64,000 nucleotides of DNA from Elusimicrobia bacterium CG_4_9_14_3_um_filter_62_55. Its GTDB lineage: Bacteria > Elusimicrobiota > Elusimicrobia > UBA1565. The notes beneath the pieces were generated by a model. It was not told where the DNA came from. It saw only the letters and a list, made by a program, of their open reading frames with translations, and made no database searches. The DNA is taken from the NCBI GenBank assembly GCA_002790095.1, contig PFUL01000064.1, positions 1-64,000 of the forward strand, read 5' to 3'. The position numbers and the translations under genes were made by a program. Every line of letters starts with the position of its first letter. Position 1 is the first letter of the stretch. Of this stretch, positions 24,139 to 31,773 are shown piece by piece.

Positions 24139-24825
24139 CGGGGCCTGCTTAGACGCGCCGAGGTGCGCGACGACGGGCCGGGGATCGAACCCGAACCGGC
24201 GCGCCGGATTTTCGAAAAGCTCTACCAGGTGAAAAGCGCCGACGGCGGGAACCCGTCCAAGGGGTTGGGGCTCGGCCTGTTCATCGCCCGGGAAATCGTC
24301 ACGCGCCAGGGCGGAACGCTCGCGTTCGACAGCGTTCCCGGGAAGGGCAGCACTTTTTACTTTTCGCTTCCCCTGTTCGAACTCGAGCCGTTTCTCGCGC
24401 CGTTCTTCGACTCGGAGTCGCCGGGGACGCTGCATCTGCTGCGAGTCCGCGTGTTCCCTCCGCGTCACGCGCTCAACGGGGCGGCGGCGCGCGTCGTTCT
24501 ACTGGAATGCCGGAGCATCCTCCAGCATCACCTGCACGCGGCCGACCGAATGCTGCCGGAGACCGCCCCGGACGGAGCCGAAGGGGACCTCTTCATCGTC
24601 TCGGCCAGCCCGGCGCCGATCGCCGAAAAGGCGGCCCGCCGGCTGGAGCAGCTGCTGCGCGCCCAGCACATCATCAAGATCAACTGGCTGGAACCGGTCG
24701 TCGATCCGATGCCGGTTGACTACGACGCGAAGGCGCCCGTTCCGCTCGCGAGCGCGGCCAAGGCGGTCGAGGCGGCGATCAAGAGGATGGTGTCCGAGCG
24801 CCTGTCCGACGCCGACGCGCGATAG
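24139..24825 (+). pseudogene. 5'-truncated sensor histidine kinase remnant
   Basis: From 24163 (GTG) the frame encodes 220 residues. They start abruptly in the G1 box of a HATPase_c domain (VRDDGPGIEP), followed by the F box (IFEKLYQVKS), the G2 box (KGLGLGLFIAREIV) and the usual end GGTLAFDSVPGKGSTFYFSLP. The N box, the HisKA phosphoacceptor helix and any sensor are missing. Sequence homologous to a kinase begins right after the pepN stop, in the same frame, with no space for them. About 130 extra C-terminal residues of unknown function remain open. It is probably a non-functional fragment; the tail may still be translated. Confidence 0.75.
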
Positions 24826-24893
24826 CGTCGATTCCACCCGAGTTGCGAAATCGCTCGGATCAGGAACGACGGCGGCTCGCGCGCTTCTGAGCC

Positions 24894-24931
24894 TTGTTTT
24901 TTTATATATCTGAACATATACTTAGATATAT
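24894..24931 (+). promoter_or_regulatory. Leaderless promoter and operator of the toxin-antitoxin pair
   Basis: -35 TTGTTT (24894-24899), 17-bp spacer, -10 TATACT (24917-24922). The expected transcript start is at the antitoxin ATG (24930). An 8-bp inverted repeat ATATATCT (24904-24911) / AGATATAT (24924-24931) brackets the -10 and overlaps the start codon, a typical place for antitoxin autorepression. Confidence 0.75.
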
Positions 24932-25205
24932 GGACAAAATAATCCCGATCAGCGCCCTTCAGTCCCAGGCCAAGAAGTTCGTGGAGCAGGTTCGCCGTAC
25001 CGAGGAGGCCGTCGTCGTGACCCAGCGCGGCAAGGCCGCCGCGGTTCTCCTCAGCTACGAGAGCTACGAGGGCTTTCTCGCCGCGCGCGACGAGCTGACG
25101 TTCCCCGACTGGAGCCGCCGGCTCGAGCGCGCGAATCGGGAGGCGCGCGAAGGCAAAGGGGTCTCGCTCGAGTCCTATCGCGCCAAGCGCCGCACACGCG
25201 GTTGA
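24930..25205 (+). CDS. Phd/YefM-family antitoxin
   Basis: 91 residues. The N-terminal Phd/YefM DNA-binding half is clear: KIIPISALQSQAKKFVEQVR, then EEAVVVTQRGKAAAVLLSYE. The C-terminal half is charged (RRLERANREAREGKGVSLES), the region that usually wraps the toxin. ATG at 24930 is used; the upstream TTG at 24894 lies in the promoter -35. The stop overlaps the TTG start of the toxin gene (TTGA). It should neutralise the toxin and repress its own promoter. Confidence 0.88.
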   Translation: MDKIIPISALQSQAKKFVEQVRRTEEAVVVTQRGKAAAVLLSYESYEGFLAARDELTFPDWSRRLERANREAREGKGVSLESYRAKRRTRG

Positions 25206-25447
25206 AGATCCGGCTTCTTCCGCAGGCGCAGGAGGATCTCGACGCGATTGACGATCCGCTGCTCGGGCGCGTTCTCCACCGCATCGAGATTCTGCGGGAA
25301 TTCCCTGAACTCGGGGCGCCGATGCAGGGGCCGTTCGTCGGTTGGCGCAGCACGGTGGTCGAACTTTTCCGCGTCCTCTATCGAATCGAGCCGAACGGCA
25401 CGCTGCTGGTCGCTTATGTGCGCGACTGCCGCCGGCGGCCGGTGTGA
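25202..25447 (+). CDS. RelE/ParE-family toxin
   Basis: 81 residues with the ParE/RelE fold pattern: KIRLLPQAQEDLDAIDDPLL, a second helix HRIEILREFPELG, then WRSTVVELFRVLYRIEPNGT and LLVAYVRDCRRRP. The conserved C-terminal strand with VRDCRRRP fits ParE-like toxins; whether it targets gyrase or ribosome-bound mRNA is not decidable. TTG start overlapping the antitoxin stop. The 200 bp after it hold no gene I can support. Confidence 0.85.
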   Translation: MKIRLLPQAQEDLDAIDDPLLGRVLHRIEILREFPELGAPMQGPFVGWRSTVVELFRVLYRIEPNGTLLVAYVRDCRRRPV

Positions 25448-25647
25448 GGAGAGGTTAGAATGAGCATCACTGAATTCTTCATTCGTTAATTCGGTAGGTC
25501 TGGATTGGAGTTGAATCACGCTAGAATGCACACCCTATTGGCCTTTTTCACACGTGCGACCCTCTCCCGCAGTTCGCCGTAGTCCCGCAATTTCCTACCC
25601 GCGAATTCGTACAGGTCCATACCCAAAAATATATGCAGCTGACCTCA

Positions 25648-26259
25648 CTAACGAACATGAAACCGCAGCGTATTTGAGAAAATAACGCCTGTCCATATAC
25701 GTGGACCCGTAATACCGAATTGCGATATACCCCTAGCCGAATCCTCCTGCACTCCATAGACTGCCCTTACTTGATATTCACCATTAACGGATAGATCAAA
25801 AATGCGCCGCCCATTTAGTCTTGCCATATAGGATTGAGCTTTCTTGAATTTCTTGCGGTCTTGTCCGGGAAGGCGGTCCGAAGCTTCAAGACTGAGACGA
25901 ATTCCTTCAAGTCTTCGATTTAGGATTTCGTTATAGGTAAAAAATTCCCCAGGGTCTAATTGTATGGGGTCCATATGTTGATATGCTCTTGAAATTATAT
26001 ATCCCCGAAATGGGACGATAGTGCCGTTTGGATCGATTATCTCAAAGGCAATATTCTGCAATGAATTGGGATCCTCAAATTGGATCGCAACTCTTCCGGA
26101 GTTGATAAGCTTTACTTGAATTGGGATGGGTTCCCCCTTTGAGAACTTTGTTTTCTTCATGGCGATCAAACATGTCATTCGAGGCGTCAGGAGCCATGCT
26201 GAGAGGGCAAGTACCAGAGCCGCGATGGAGATGCCTACCAAAATTCTCTTCATCCTCAT
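25648..26259 (-). CDS. Unrecognised membrane-anchored or secreted protein in an AT-richer island
   Basis: 203 residues. The N-terminal hydrophobic segment (ILVGISIAALVLALSAWLL) is a signal anchor or signal peptide. The rest is beta-rich: GEPIPIQVKLINSGRVAIQF, then NGTIVPFRGYIISRAYQH, and SVNGEYQVRAVYGVQEDS, reminiscent of an immunoglobulin-like or intracellular-proteinase-inhibitor-like sandwich. The family is not recognised. Base composition is visibly richer in A/T than the neighbours (many AAT, ATA and TTT codons), suggesting recent acquisition. ATG at 26259 is preferred over TTG at 26262. It is flanked by intergenic stretches of about 200 and 175 bp without genes. Confidence 0.65.
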   Translation of the reverse strand: MRMKRILVGISIAALVLALSAWLLTPRMTCLIAMKKTKFSKGEPIPIQVKLINSGRVAIQFEDPNSLQNIAFEIIDPNGTIVPFRGYIISRAYQHMDPIQLDPGEFFTYNEILNRRLEGIRLSLEASDRLPGQDRKKFKKAQSYMARLNGRRIFDLSVNGEYQVRAVYGVQEDSARGISQFGITGPRIWTGVIFSNTLRFHVR

Positions 26260-26305
26260 CAATTTCTATCCTCAACTCCACCATTGAGCTGCACCGGATC
26301 ACCCA

Positions 26306-26319
26306 ACTCGTCGACGAGT
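26306..26319. repeat. 14-bp perfect palindrome upstream of the AT-rich gene
   Basis: ACTCGTCGACGAGT reads the same on both strands and lies about 50 bp upstream of the gene at 25648-26259. It could be an operator; there is no second copy to support this. Confidence 0.3.
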
Positions 26320-26435
26320 ATCTCTCACCAATAGAATTCGGACTAAGTGGCCTGCCCCCTCAACTCTCTCTAGGCAATACCACAGTAAGGCAATCGAGCT
26401 TACGCCGACAGCCTTATCGGCCTAACGCGGCCCCA

Positions 26436-26645
26436 TCAGGACCGTTTTTCGAGAAACGCCTTCAGATCGGCGACGAACTTCTTCACATCGGGGACCGCAT
26501 GGTAGGCGGCCGCCTTCTCGAAATCCGAGAAGAATGTGATATAGCAGCCCGAACAGGTGTGAATGCCGTGCTTGTGGAGCAGTTCCGCCGCCTCGGGATG
26601 AGCGCGCATTACATCCCCGAGGTCCCGGTACTTCTTATCCGGCAC
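26436..26645 (-). CDS. DUF1858 redox-disulfide domain protein
   Basis: 69 residues. The pattern DLGDVMRAHPEAAELLHKHG, then IHTCSGCYITFFSDFEKAA, fits the DUF1858 / hybrid-cluster-associated disulfide family. The two cysteines (CSGC) are the expected redox pair. GTG start inside the end of the 3-hydroxyacyl-CoA dehydrogenase gene (11 bp overlap), so it is the last gene of that operon. Relatives are linked to iron-sulfur or nitrosative-stress functions; its job in a fatty-acid-type operon is unclear. Confidence 0.8.
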   Translation of the reverse strand: MPDKKYRDLGDVMRAHPEAAELLHKHGIHTCSGCYITFFSDFEKAAAYHAVPDVKKFVADLKAFLEKRS

Positions 26646-27714
26646 GGGCCGCCTCCACCCACTCGAACGGCCCCTTCGGAAAATTCATCGCCAGCTTCAC
26701 CGCCGTGTCGACGCCGTCCTTCACGGCGACCCCGGTCTCAACGACGATCTCGGCCTCGGCGTGAATCGCCGCCAGAATGCGGTCGAACAACGCCCCGTCG
26801 GAGAGCGGCTTTCCCGCCGGGGGCAGCAGCGCCAGCGCGTCGGGATTTTCGACCGGCGGTTTCCCCTCGGCGTACAGATAGAATCCGCGCCCGGATTTGC
26901 GTCCCCGACAGCCCAGCGCCACCAGCTTTTCCTGGATCGGATGCGGCTTGAGCCTCTCGGGCCGGCCGAGCCCCTCATAAATGGTTTGCGTGATCTTCAG
27001 ATTCACTTCCAACCCGATGAAGTCCATCAAGGTGAACGGCCCCATCGGCATGCCGCCCGCGCGCGTCAACGCCGAGTCGATTTCTAAAAACGAACCCGCA
27101 CCCTCGGCGGCCAAACGCTGGGCGACCAAATAGTACGCGCGCACGACCCGATTGACCAAGAACCCGGGCGTGTCCTTCACCTCGACGGGCACGCGCCCCA
27201 TCGCCTCGGCCCATTCAACCGCCGCACGAAACGGCCTCTCGGCCGCGCCGTCGTGGCGGATCACCTCGACGAGCTTCATCGCCACCGGCGGGTTGAAGAA
27301 GTGCATGCCCACCACACGCTCGGGATGGCGGATGCCCTCGGCGATCTCGGCCACCGGGATCGACGAGGTGTTCGTCGCCAGCGGCACCGTCTTCGCGAAC
27401 AAACCGTCGAGGTCGCGAAACAGCTCCTTCTTGAGCTTCACGTCTTCGGAAACCGCTTCGATCACGAACTCGGCCGGCGGAAGATCCTGGAGCTCCTCGA
27501 CGATCGTCAGGTGCGCGAACGCGGCGTCGGCCGCCTCCTTGGAGAGTTTTCCCCGCGCGACGCCCTTGTCCAAACCCTCGCGAATCTTCGTTCGGGCCGA
27601 AGCGAGCGCCTCGGGGAAGGCGTCGAAAAGACGAACCGCGAGACCGCTTTGCAGCGCGAGCTGCGCGATGCCGCGGCCCATCGTCCCCGCGCCGACGACG
27701 GCGAGGGTCTTCAT
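26635..27714 (-). CDS. 3-hydroxyacyl-CoA dehydrogenase
   Basis: 359 residues. The NAD-binding motif AVVGAGTMGRGIAQLALQSG is at the N-terminus. Family landmarks follow: LATNTSSIPVAEIAEGIRHP, VVGMHFFNPPVAMKLVEVI (catalytic His) and DTPGFLVNRV. The C-terminal domain has GPFTLMDFIGLEVN and a GRKSGRGFYLY stretch. It oxidises 3-hydroxyacyl-CoA to 3-ketoacyl-CoA. About 60 residues beyond the usual 280-300 form a second copy of the C-terminal domain start (DRILAAIHAEAEIVVETGVA). ATG overlaps the stop of the PaaA-like gene by 4 bp. Part of the 26.4-31.7 kb minus-strand operon. Confidence 0.93.
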   Translation of the reverse strand: MKTLAVVGAGTMGRGIAQLALQSGLAVRLFDAFPEALASARTKIREGLDKGVARGKLSKEAADAAFAHLTIVEELQDLPPAEFVIEAVSEDVKLKKELFRDLDGLFAKTVPLATNTSSIPVAEIAEGIRHPERVVGMHFFNPPVAMKLVEVIRHDGAAERPFRAAVEWAEAMGRVPVEVKDTPGFLVNRVVRAYYLVAQRLAAEGAGSFLEIDSALTRAGGMPMGPFTLMDFIGLEVNLKITQTIYEGLGRPERLKPHPIQEKLVALGCRGRKSGRGFYLYAEGKPPVENPDALALLPPAGKPLSDGALFDRILAAIHAEAEIVVETGVAVKDGVDTAVKLAMNFPKGPFEWVEAARAG

Positions 27715-28538
27715 CCGGGGATGAAGGGCTCCTCGGTCATCTTCGACTCTTCCGGCTTCCACTCGGGCACGCGCAGGCCGTACTCGGCGCACTTCTCGGC
27801 GATGTCGGCGGCGAAGGACTGCCGAACATCGTCGTTGTCGCGCTTCTTCAGGCCGTACTTCCGGTAGAGGGCGTTGCGCTTCGAGCCGCGCCGTCCGAAT
27901 ATGTTCATCGTCCGAGGATACCAGCGGTCGAGCGCTTCCTGGATGCCGTCCTTCGTCTTCGGATCGGCGGCGAGACGCTTGACCCACTGGTCGCCGTGCG
28001 CCATGTGCATGGTCTCTTCCTTGAAGATGCCTTCCATCGTGTCGCACCACGGCTTGTAGGAGCAGTCGAGCGAGTCCTCAAGCTGGTGTCCCGCGCCGCG
28101 GTCCATGCAGAAGTTGAACATGATGAAGTCGTTCCAGGTCTCGATCGGGTAGTAGAAGATGTTGACCCGCTTGTCGTCGGCCTTGCGCTCGGTGCCGATG
28201 TCGGCGTCCTCGACGCGCAGGCTGAAGTTGTGAGAGTTGAAATACGCGTCCACATCGACGCCCATCCCCTCGAGCAGACGGTACATGACCCGCGCGTGGC
28301 GGATTTCGTCCTTCACGATCTGACTGACGACCAGCGTCTCGCGGATGTCCGGAGACTTCTGAATCCACGGCACATAGCCGTAGCCGCCCGCGAGTTCCGA
28401 ATCCGCCTGCATCATCATCAGATGCGTGAGGTGGTGTTTGTAGTCCTCGGTCATCTCCGCGACCGATTCGATCTTCTCCCCCTTGGAGATCTTTTCGAGC
28501 AGCCGCTCTTCCTTTTCTTGTTCCGTCGCCTGAGCCAT
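27711..28538 (-). CDS. PaaA/BoxB-like di-iron oxygenase subunit
   Basis: 275 residues of the ferritin-like PaaA_PaaC family. Putative iron ligands are Glu48 (QADSELAGG), Glu78/His81 (VKDEIRHARVMY) and the second E-E-x2-H helix FKEETMHMAHGDQWVK. WNDFIMFNFCMDRGAGHQLE and LDCSYKPW align with the region around the third ligand in PaaA. Family members put an epoxide on phenylacetyl-CoA (PaaA) or benzoyl-CoA (BoxB), with accessory subunits and a reductase. No paaB, C, D, E or boxA is seen here, so the substrate and electron donor are unknown. It is coupled by overlap to the hydroxyacyl-CoA dehydrogenase and lies 14 bp after an enoyl-CoA hydratase. Confidence 0.82.
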   Translation of the reverse strand: MAQATEQEKEERLLEKISKGEKIESVAEMTEDYKHHLTHLMMMQADSELAGGYGYVPWIQKSPDIRETLVVSQIVKDEIRHARVMYRLLEGMGVDVDAYFNSHNFSLRVEDADIGTERKADDKRVNIFYYPIETWNDFIMFNFCMDRGAGHQLEDSLDCSYKPWCDTMEGIFKEETMHMAHGDQWVKRLAADPKTKDGIQEALDRWYPRTMNIFGRRGSKRNALYRKYGLKKRDNDDVRQSFAADIAEKCAEYGLRVPEWKPEESKMTEEPFIPG

Positions 28539-28552
28539 CGCTCCTCCGGTCG

Positions 28553-29368
28553 TCAGTTTCCCTTAAATTCAGCTTTGCGGCTTTCGAGGAACGCGTTGAC
28601 GCCCTCGAGATGATCCTTCGTGCGGCCGAGGATTTCCTGCAGCTGCGCCTCGTATTCAAGCTGGGCGTCGAAGTCCCGGTCGAGCGCACCGCGAAAAAGC
28701 CGCTTGGTCAGGCCGACCGCCTTCGCCGGCGCCCTGAGCAGCGGCCCAAGCAGTTCCTCGACCTCTTTGGCGAGATCCTCGGACGGGACGATCTTGTTGA
28801 CCAGGCCGAACTGCTCCGCGCGGCTCGCCGTCACGGGCTTCGCCGTCCACGCGTGCTCAAGCGCCAGGCCCAGGCCCATCGCGCGAACGAGCGCCTGGGA
28901 AAACCCGGAGTCGGGAACGAGGCCCACGCCGATGAACGCCGAGATGAATTTCGCCGAAGCGGCGCAGATTTTCAGATCGCAGGCGAGCGCGAGACTCGCA
29001 CCGGCCCCGGCGGCGATGCCGTTGATTTGGGCGATTACCGGCTTTTCCAGCTCGCGGATCGCGCGGATCATCGGGTTGAAATACGCCCGCAGTTCTTCGC
29101 CGAGCGGCGGGGCTTCGCCGGCTTCATAGCGCTCCTTAAGCTCTCCCAAATCGGCGCCGGCGCAAAAAGCCCGGCCCGCTCCGGTGATCACGACCGCGCG
29201 CACCGATGCGTCCCGGTCCGCCGCCTTCACCGCGTCGCGAAGCCCCTTCATCATCCCGCGCGTCAGGGAATTCAATACCTGGGGACGGTTGAGCGTCACG
29301 CGCAGGACCCCTCCCGCCGTCTCGCAGAGCAATTCGTCTTCCTTCCGTTGGGTCGCGGTTTCGGCCAT
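28553..29368 (-). CDS. Enoyl-CoA hydratase/isomerase (crotonase family), first copy
   Basis: 271 residues. The crotonase oxyanion-hole segments are GAGRAFCAGADLGELKE and INGIAAGAGASLALACDLKI, followed by SAFIGVGLVPDSGFSQAL. The second catalytic Glu position is replaced (VGLVPDSG instead of the GAGGT-type loop), which is the PaaG-like isomerase pattern with a catalytic Asp. It probably isomerises or hydrates unsaturated acyl-CoA made by the PaaA-like enzyme. It lies 2 bp downstream of the second hydratase. Confidence 0.9.
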   Translation of the reverse strand: MAETATQRKEDELLCETAGGVLRVTLNRPQVLNSLTRGMMKGLRDAVKAADRDASVRAVVITGAGRAFCAGADLGELKERYEAGEAPPLGEELRAYFNPMIRAIRELEKPVIAQINGIAAGAGASLALACDLKICAASAKFISAFIGVGLVPDSGFSQALVRAMGLGLALEHAWTAKPVTASRAEQFGLVNKIVPSEDLAKEVEELLGPLLRAPAKAVGLTKRLFRGALDRDFDAQLEYEAQLQEILGRTKDHLEGVNAFLESRKAEFKGN

Positions 29369-29370
29369 GA

Positions 29371-30168
29371 TTACTTCCCCTTGTATTGCGGGGCCCGCTT
29401 TTCGCGAAAGGCCGCCATGCCTTCCTTCTGATCCTCGGTACCGAAGAGCAGATAGAAAAGCCTTCGCTCGTAGGCCAAGCCCGCTTCGAGGCTCATGTCC
29501 AGAGCCCGCGCGACTCCTTCCTTGGCCATCCGCGCGGCCATCGGCGCTTTCGACGCGATCGCGTGCGCGGCCTTCAGCGCCTCGTCGTAAAAGGACTCGA
29601 GCGGGACGACGCGGCTGACGAGTCCGTGCGCGAGCGCTTCCTTCGCGTCCAAACGCCGCCCGGTGAGAACCATATCCATCGCGACCGCCTTTCCGACCGC
29701 GCGCGTCAGTCGCTGCGTTCCGCCTGCGCCGGGCATCACGCCGATCTCGACTTCCGGCTGGCCGAACACCGCGGTTTCGCTGGCGACGATCATGTCGCAG
29801 CACATCGCGAGTTCGCAGCCTCCGCCAAGAGCGAACCCGCTCACCGCGGCGACGATCGGCTTGGAAATTCTCCGGATGCGGTCCCAGCGCTCCATCTGAA
29901 GCGACGAGGCCATCTCGACGACCGTCGCGTTCTCCAACTCCTTGATATCGGCGCCGGCGGCGAACGCGCGTTCGTTTCCGGTGATCAGAATGCAGCGGAT
30001 CGAAGGGTCCCGCTCGTAAACCTCGAAGGCCTCGACGATTTTCTGCATGACGCCGTACGAAAGAGCGTTCAACGCCTTCAGCCGGTTGAGCCGGACGATC
30101 CCGACCCCCCCGTCCACGGAGGTCACGACCTCCTCTAACAATTCGCGGGGCTGCGTTTGCGCGGTCAT
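29371..30168 (-). CDS. Enoyl-CoA hydratase (crotonase family), second copy
   Basis: 265 residues. It has both catalytic glutamates of classical enoyl-CoA hydratases: FALGGGCELAMCCDMIVAS and GQPEVEIGVMPGAGGTQRL. The oxyanion segment is NERAFAAGADIKELEN. It hydrates 2-enoyl-CoA to 3-hydroxyacyl-CoA, the substrate of the dehydrogenase two genes downstream. ATG overlaps the stop of the aldehyde dehydrogenase gene by one base. The two crotonases of this operon differ in active-site type, so they probably do different steps. Confidence 0.93.
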   Translation of the reverse strand: MTAQTQPRELLEEVVTSVDGGVGIVRLNRLKALNALSYGVMQKIVEAFEVYERDPSIRCILITGNERAFAAGADIKELENATVVEMASSLQMERWDRIRRISKPIVAAVSGFALGGGCELAMCCDMIVASETAVFGQPEVEIGVMPGAGGTQRLTRAVGKAVAMDMVLTGRRLDAKEALAHGLVSRVVPLESFYDEALKAAHAIASKAPMAARMAKEGVARALDMSLEAGLAYERRLFYLLFGTEDQKEGMAAFREKRAPQYKGK

Positions 30169-31673
30169 CAGTTCAAATCCACCCACACGCTCTTGGTCTG
30201 CGTGTACTCGTCGATGGCCTGGGGACCCTTTTCGCGTCCCGTGCCCGACTGCTTGTAGCCGCCCCACGGAGCGGCCGCGTCCACGAACTGATAGCAATTG
30301 AGCCAAACGACTCCGGCCCTGAGCCCCTGCGCCATCCGAAAGGCCTTCTTGATGTCGCGGGTCCAGACGCCTGCGACGAGACCGTACACCGAGGCGTTTG
30401 CGCGAGCGAGCACCTCTTCCTCGTCCTCGAACGGCATCATCGCGACGACCGGCCCGAAGATCTCCTCCTGGGCGATCGTCATGTCGTCCTTCACGCCGGT
30501 GAACACCGTCGGCTCGACGAACCAGCCGCCCTCGCCCGCGCGATTGCCGCCGCAGACCAACTGCGCGCCCTCTTTCTTTCCCTTCTCGATGTAGCCGAGA
30601 ACCCGGTTCATCTGCTCCTCGCTCACCAAGGGGCCCATCTTAGCCTTCGGGTTAAGCCCCGGGCCGGGAACCGTTTTCTTCGCGAACGACGCGAGCGACT
30701 CGACGGCTTGATCGAAAAATTTCTTCTGAACGAATACCCGCGACCCGGAAGAACAGGTCTGTCCCTGGTTGTAGAAAATGCCCATGAACATGCCCTTGGC
30801 GGCCTGGTCCATGTCGGCGTCTTCGAAGACGATATTGGGCGACTTGCCGCCGAGTTCGAGCGAAACGCTCTTTAGGTTTCCCGCGGCGGCGCGCATCACC
30901 GAGCGGCCGACCTCGGTGGAGCCGGTGAAGGTGATCTTGTCGACGTCCATGTGCTCGGCCAGCGCGGCGCCGGCCGTCGGGCCGAAGCCCGTGACGATGT
31001 TCACGACTCCCTCGGGGACGCCCGCCTCCGACATCAACTCGCCGAGTCGGAGCAAAGAGAGCGGTGTTTGTTCCGCCGGCTTAAGGACGATCGTGTTTCC
31101 GCAGGCCAGAATCGGAGCGATGCGTTCGCAGGCCATCAGCAGCGGGAAATTCCAAGGGATGATCGCGCCCACGACCCCGAGCGCCTCCTTCACCGTGTAG
31201 TGCATGAATTTCGCCCCGGGGTAGTAGGGCACGCTGACAGGCGTCGTATCGCCGTGTATCTTCGTCGGCCAACCGGCGTAGTAGCGAAACAGATCGACCG
31301 AGAGAGGAATGTCTCCCGAAGAAGCCTCTCGAATCGTCTTGCCGTTGTCGAGCACCTCGAGCTGGGCCAACTCGTCTTTATGCGCCTCAATCAGGTCGGC
31401 GATCCGGTAGAGCAGTTTGCCGCGCTCGGAGGGCGTCACCTTCTTCCACGGCCCGTGTTCGAATGCCGCGCGCGCGGCGGCCACGGCCGCGTCGATATCG
31501 GCCTTGTCGCCCTCGGCGACCGTCGCGAGCCTCTCACCGGTCGCGGGGTTCTTCGTCTCGAAGGTCTTGCCCGAGGCGGCGTCGGTCCAGCGCCCGCCGA
31601 TCAGGAGCTTCTTGCTGCCGCTTTCGAGAAATTTCCGGACATCGGGATGGATGTCGAGCGTCGCGGTCGTCAT
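30168..31673 (-). CDS. NAD(P)-dependent aldehyde dehydrogenase
   Basis: 501 residues of the classical ALDH family. The catalytic Cys is in FYNQGQTCSSGSRVFVQ and the catalytic Glu in SLELGGKSPNIVF; the cofactor motif is KITFTGSTEVGRSV. IPWNFPLLMACERIAP is the usual Asn-containing loop. It resembles phenylacetaldehyde/betaine-aldehyde-type enzymes. The ATG has GGAGG 8 nt upstream, and it is the first gene of the operon with a PaaA-like oxygenase, two crotonases and a hydroxyacyl-CoA dehydrogenase. It may oxidise an aldehyde entering or leaving that pathway. Confidence 0.95.
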   Translation of the reverse strand: MTTATLDIHPDVRKFLESGSKKLLIGGRWTDAASGKTFETKNPATGERLATVAEGDKADIDAAVAAARAAFEHGPWKKVTPSERGKLLYRIADLIEAHKDELAQLEVLDNGKTIREASSGDIPLSVDLFRYYAGWPTKIHGDTTPVSVPYYPGAKFMHYTVKEALGVVGAIIPWNFPLLMACERIAPILACGNTIVLKPAEQTPLSLLRLGELMSEAGVPEGVVNIVTGFGPTAGAALAEHMDVDKITFTGSTEVGRSVMRAAAGNLKSVSLELGGKSPNIVFEDADMDQAAKGMFMGIFYNQGQTCSSGSRVFVQKKFFDQAVESLASFAKKTVPGPGLNPKAKMGPLVSEEQMNRVLGYIEKGKKEGAQLVCGGNRAGEGGWFVEPTVFTGVKDDMTIAQEEIFGPVVAMMPFEDEEEVLARANASVYGLVAGVWTRDIKKAFRMAQGLRAGVVWLNCYQFVDAAAPWGGYKQSGTGREKGPQAIDEYTQTKSVWVDLN

Positions 31674-31773
31674 AGGGGGAAAACCTCCGAAATGGGGGTC
31701 CCTAAAAGGGCCCGCCGGTTCTCTTAACCCGGATACGCTAACATTTTTGCCGGGCGGGCGGCCCGGGGAACGC

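Noticed and set aside
22132-24468. 778-codon minus-strand open frame over pepN
   Set aside because: Antisense shadow; pepN on the plus strand has complete GAMEN and HExxH motifs.
25448-26435. Integron cassette with attC site around the AT-rich gene
   Set aside because: A GCCTAAC motif exists near 26416, but no matching GTTRRRY partner at a suitable distance, and no integrase is present.
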